From Phialocephala subalpina (Eukaryota; Ascomycota; Leotiomycetes; Helotiales; Mollisiaceae), in the NCBI GenBank assembly GCA_900073065.1, contig FJOG01000070.1, positions 136,039 through 179,303 on the forward strand: a DNA stretch of 43,265 bases. Direction: 5' to 3'. The position numbers and the translations under genes are program-made. Under the pieces are notes generated by a model that was given only the letters and a program-made list of their open reading frames with translations, did not search any database and was not told the DNA's origin. Shown here in pieces: positions 42,939-43,265 of the stretch (positions are counted from its first letter, which is position 1; each line of letters opens with the position of its first letter).

Positions 42939-43265
42939 AATCGAGCCAAAATCTGAATCAACCAAAAGCAAGAATTATTACTTGGCCAAAAATAACGGTC
43001 AAAATATATCGGAGATAAGGGTTTGTAATTAGGTATATAAGAGTTAAAAATGAAGTAATATTCGAGTCTTATTTATTTATAAACTTTATTTCTAATATTT
43101 TAATTTTTATAAAATTAAATTAAATTTAATAATAATATAATATATTTTAATTAATAATATAAAAAGAATTCGATTAAAAATTTTTAATTTATATTTATAT
43201 AAAATGAATAAATTATTCAAATAATATAATATATTTTATTGCTATTATTAGAATTTTGAAAAAGA
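42939..43265. other. AT-rich right flank (isochore-like)
   Basis: Rapidly becomes almost pure A+T with many TpA steps, like the left end of the window. No element or frame recognisable. Confidence 0.6.

Overview
This window looks like nuclear DNA of a filamentous ascomycete (Pezizomycotina). The genes carry short introns of about 47-120 bp (two are longer) with GTNNGT-type donors, CTRAY-like branch sites and CAG/TAG acceptors. The fungus-specific content (HET, NB-ARC/TPR, Clr5, DUF4419 and DUF7924-type genes, a fungal-type Ssn3 kinase) points the same way. Leotiomycetes/Helotiales is my best guess from the gene style, but nothing here proves it.

Layout. Both ends are AT-rich (about 1-150 and 42930-43265), as expected for RIP-type AT isochores, so the window is essentially one gene-bearing island. 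At the right edge a kelch-like gene is cut where the AT-rich sequence begins.

Left part (0.5-15 kb): an orphan 765-aa protein; a decayed DUF4419 gene; a type II membrane protein with a duplicated ten-cysteine lumenal domain; a Clr5-domain gene; an Old Yellow Enzyme-type oxidoreductase with a GC-AG intron; GTP cyclohydrolase II (riboflavin synthesis); and a GABA/amino-acid permease.

Middle (15.6-29.4 kb): an accessory block. It has one apparently intact HET-NB-ARC-TPR receptor of the fungal NLR class with eight near-identical 42-aa repeats. Around it lie broken genes: an MFS fragment, a DUF7924 pseudogene with two Trp-to-TAG changes, a frameshifted HET gene, the N-terminal stub of a STAND/NLR protein, and the C-terminal end of another HET protein. 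Two copies of an unnamed dispersed repeat of about 0.3 kb lie at two of the gene breakpoints. AT-rich pockets separate the fragments.

Right part (29.4-42.9 kb): mostly housekeeping genes, namely an NmrA-like protein, mannose-6-phosphate isomerase, Sgf29 of SAGA, an ARF6-type GTPase, the Mediator kinase Ssn3/CDK8 and an MFS sugar transporter, then the truncated kelch gene. The genes do not form one pathway. The unusual part is the embedded receptor/incompatibility block, where one NLR persists among decaying relatives. All exon structures were derived by hand from splice motifs, reading phase and family continuity.
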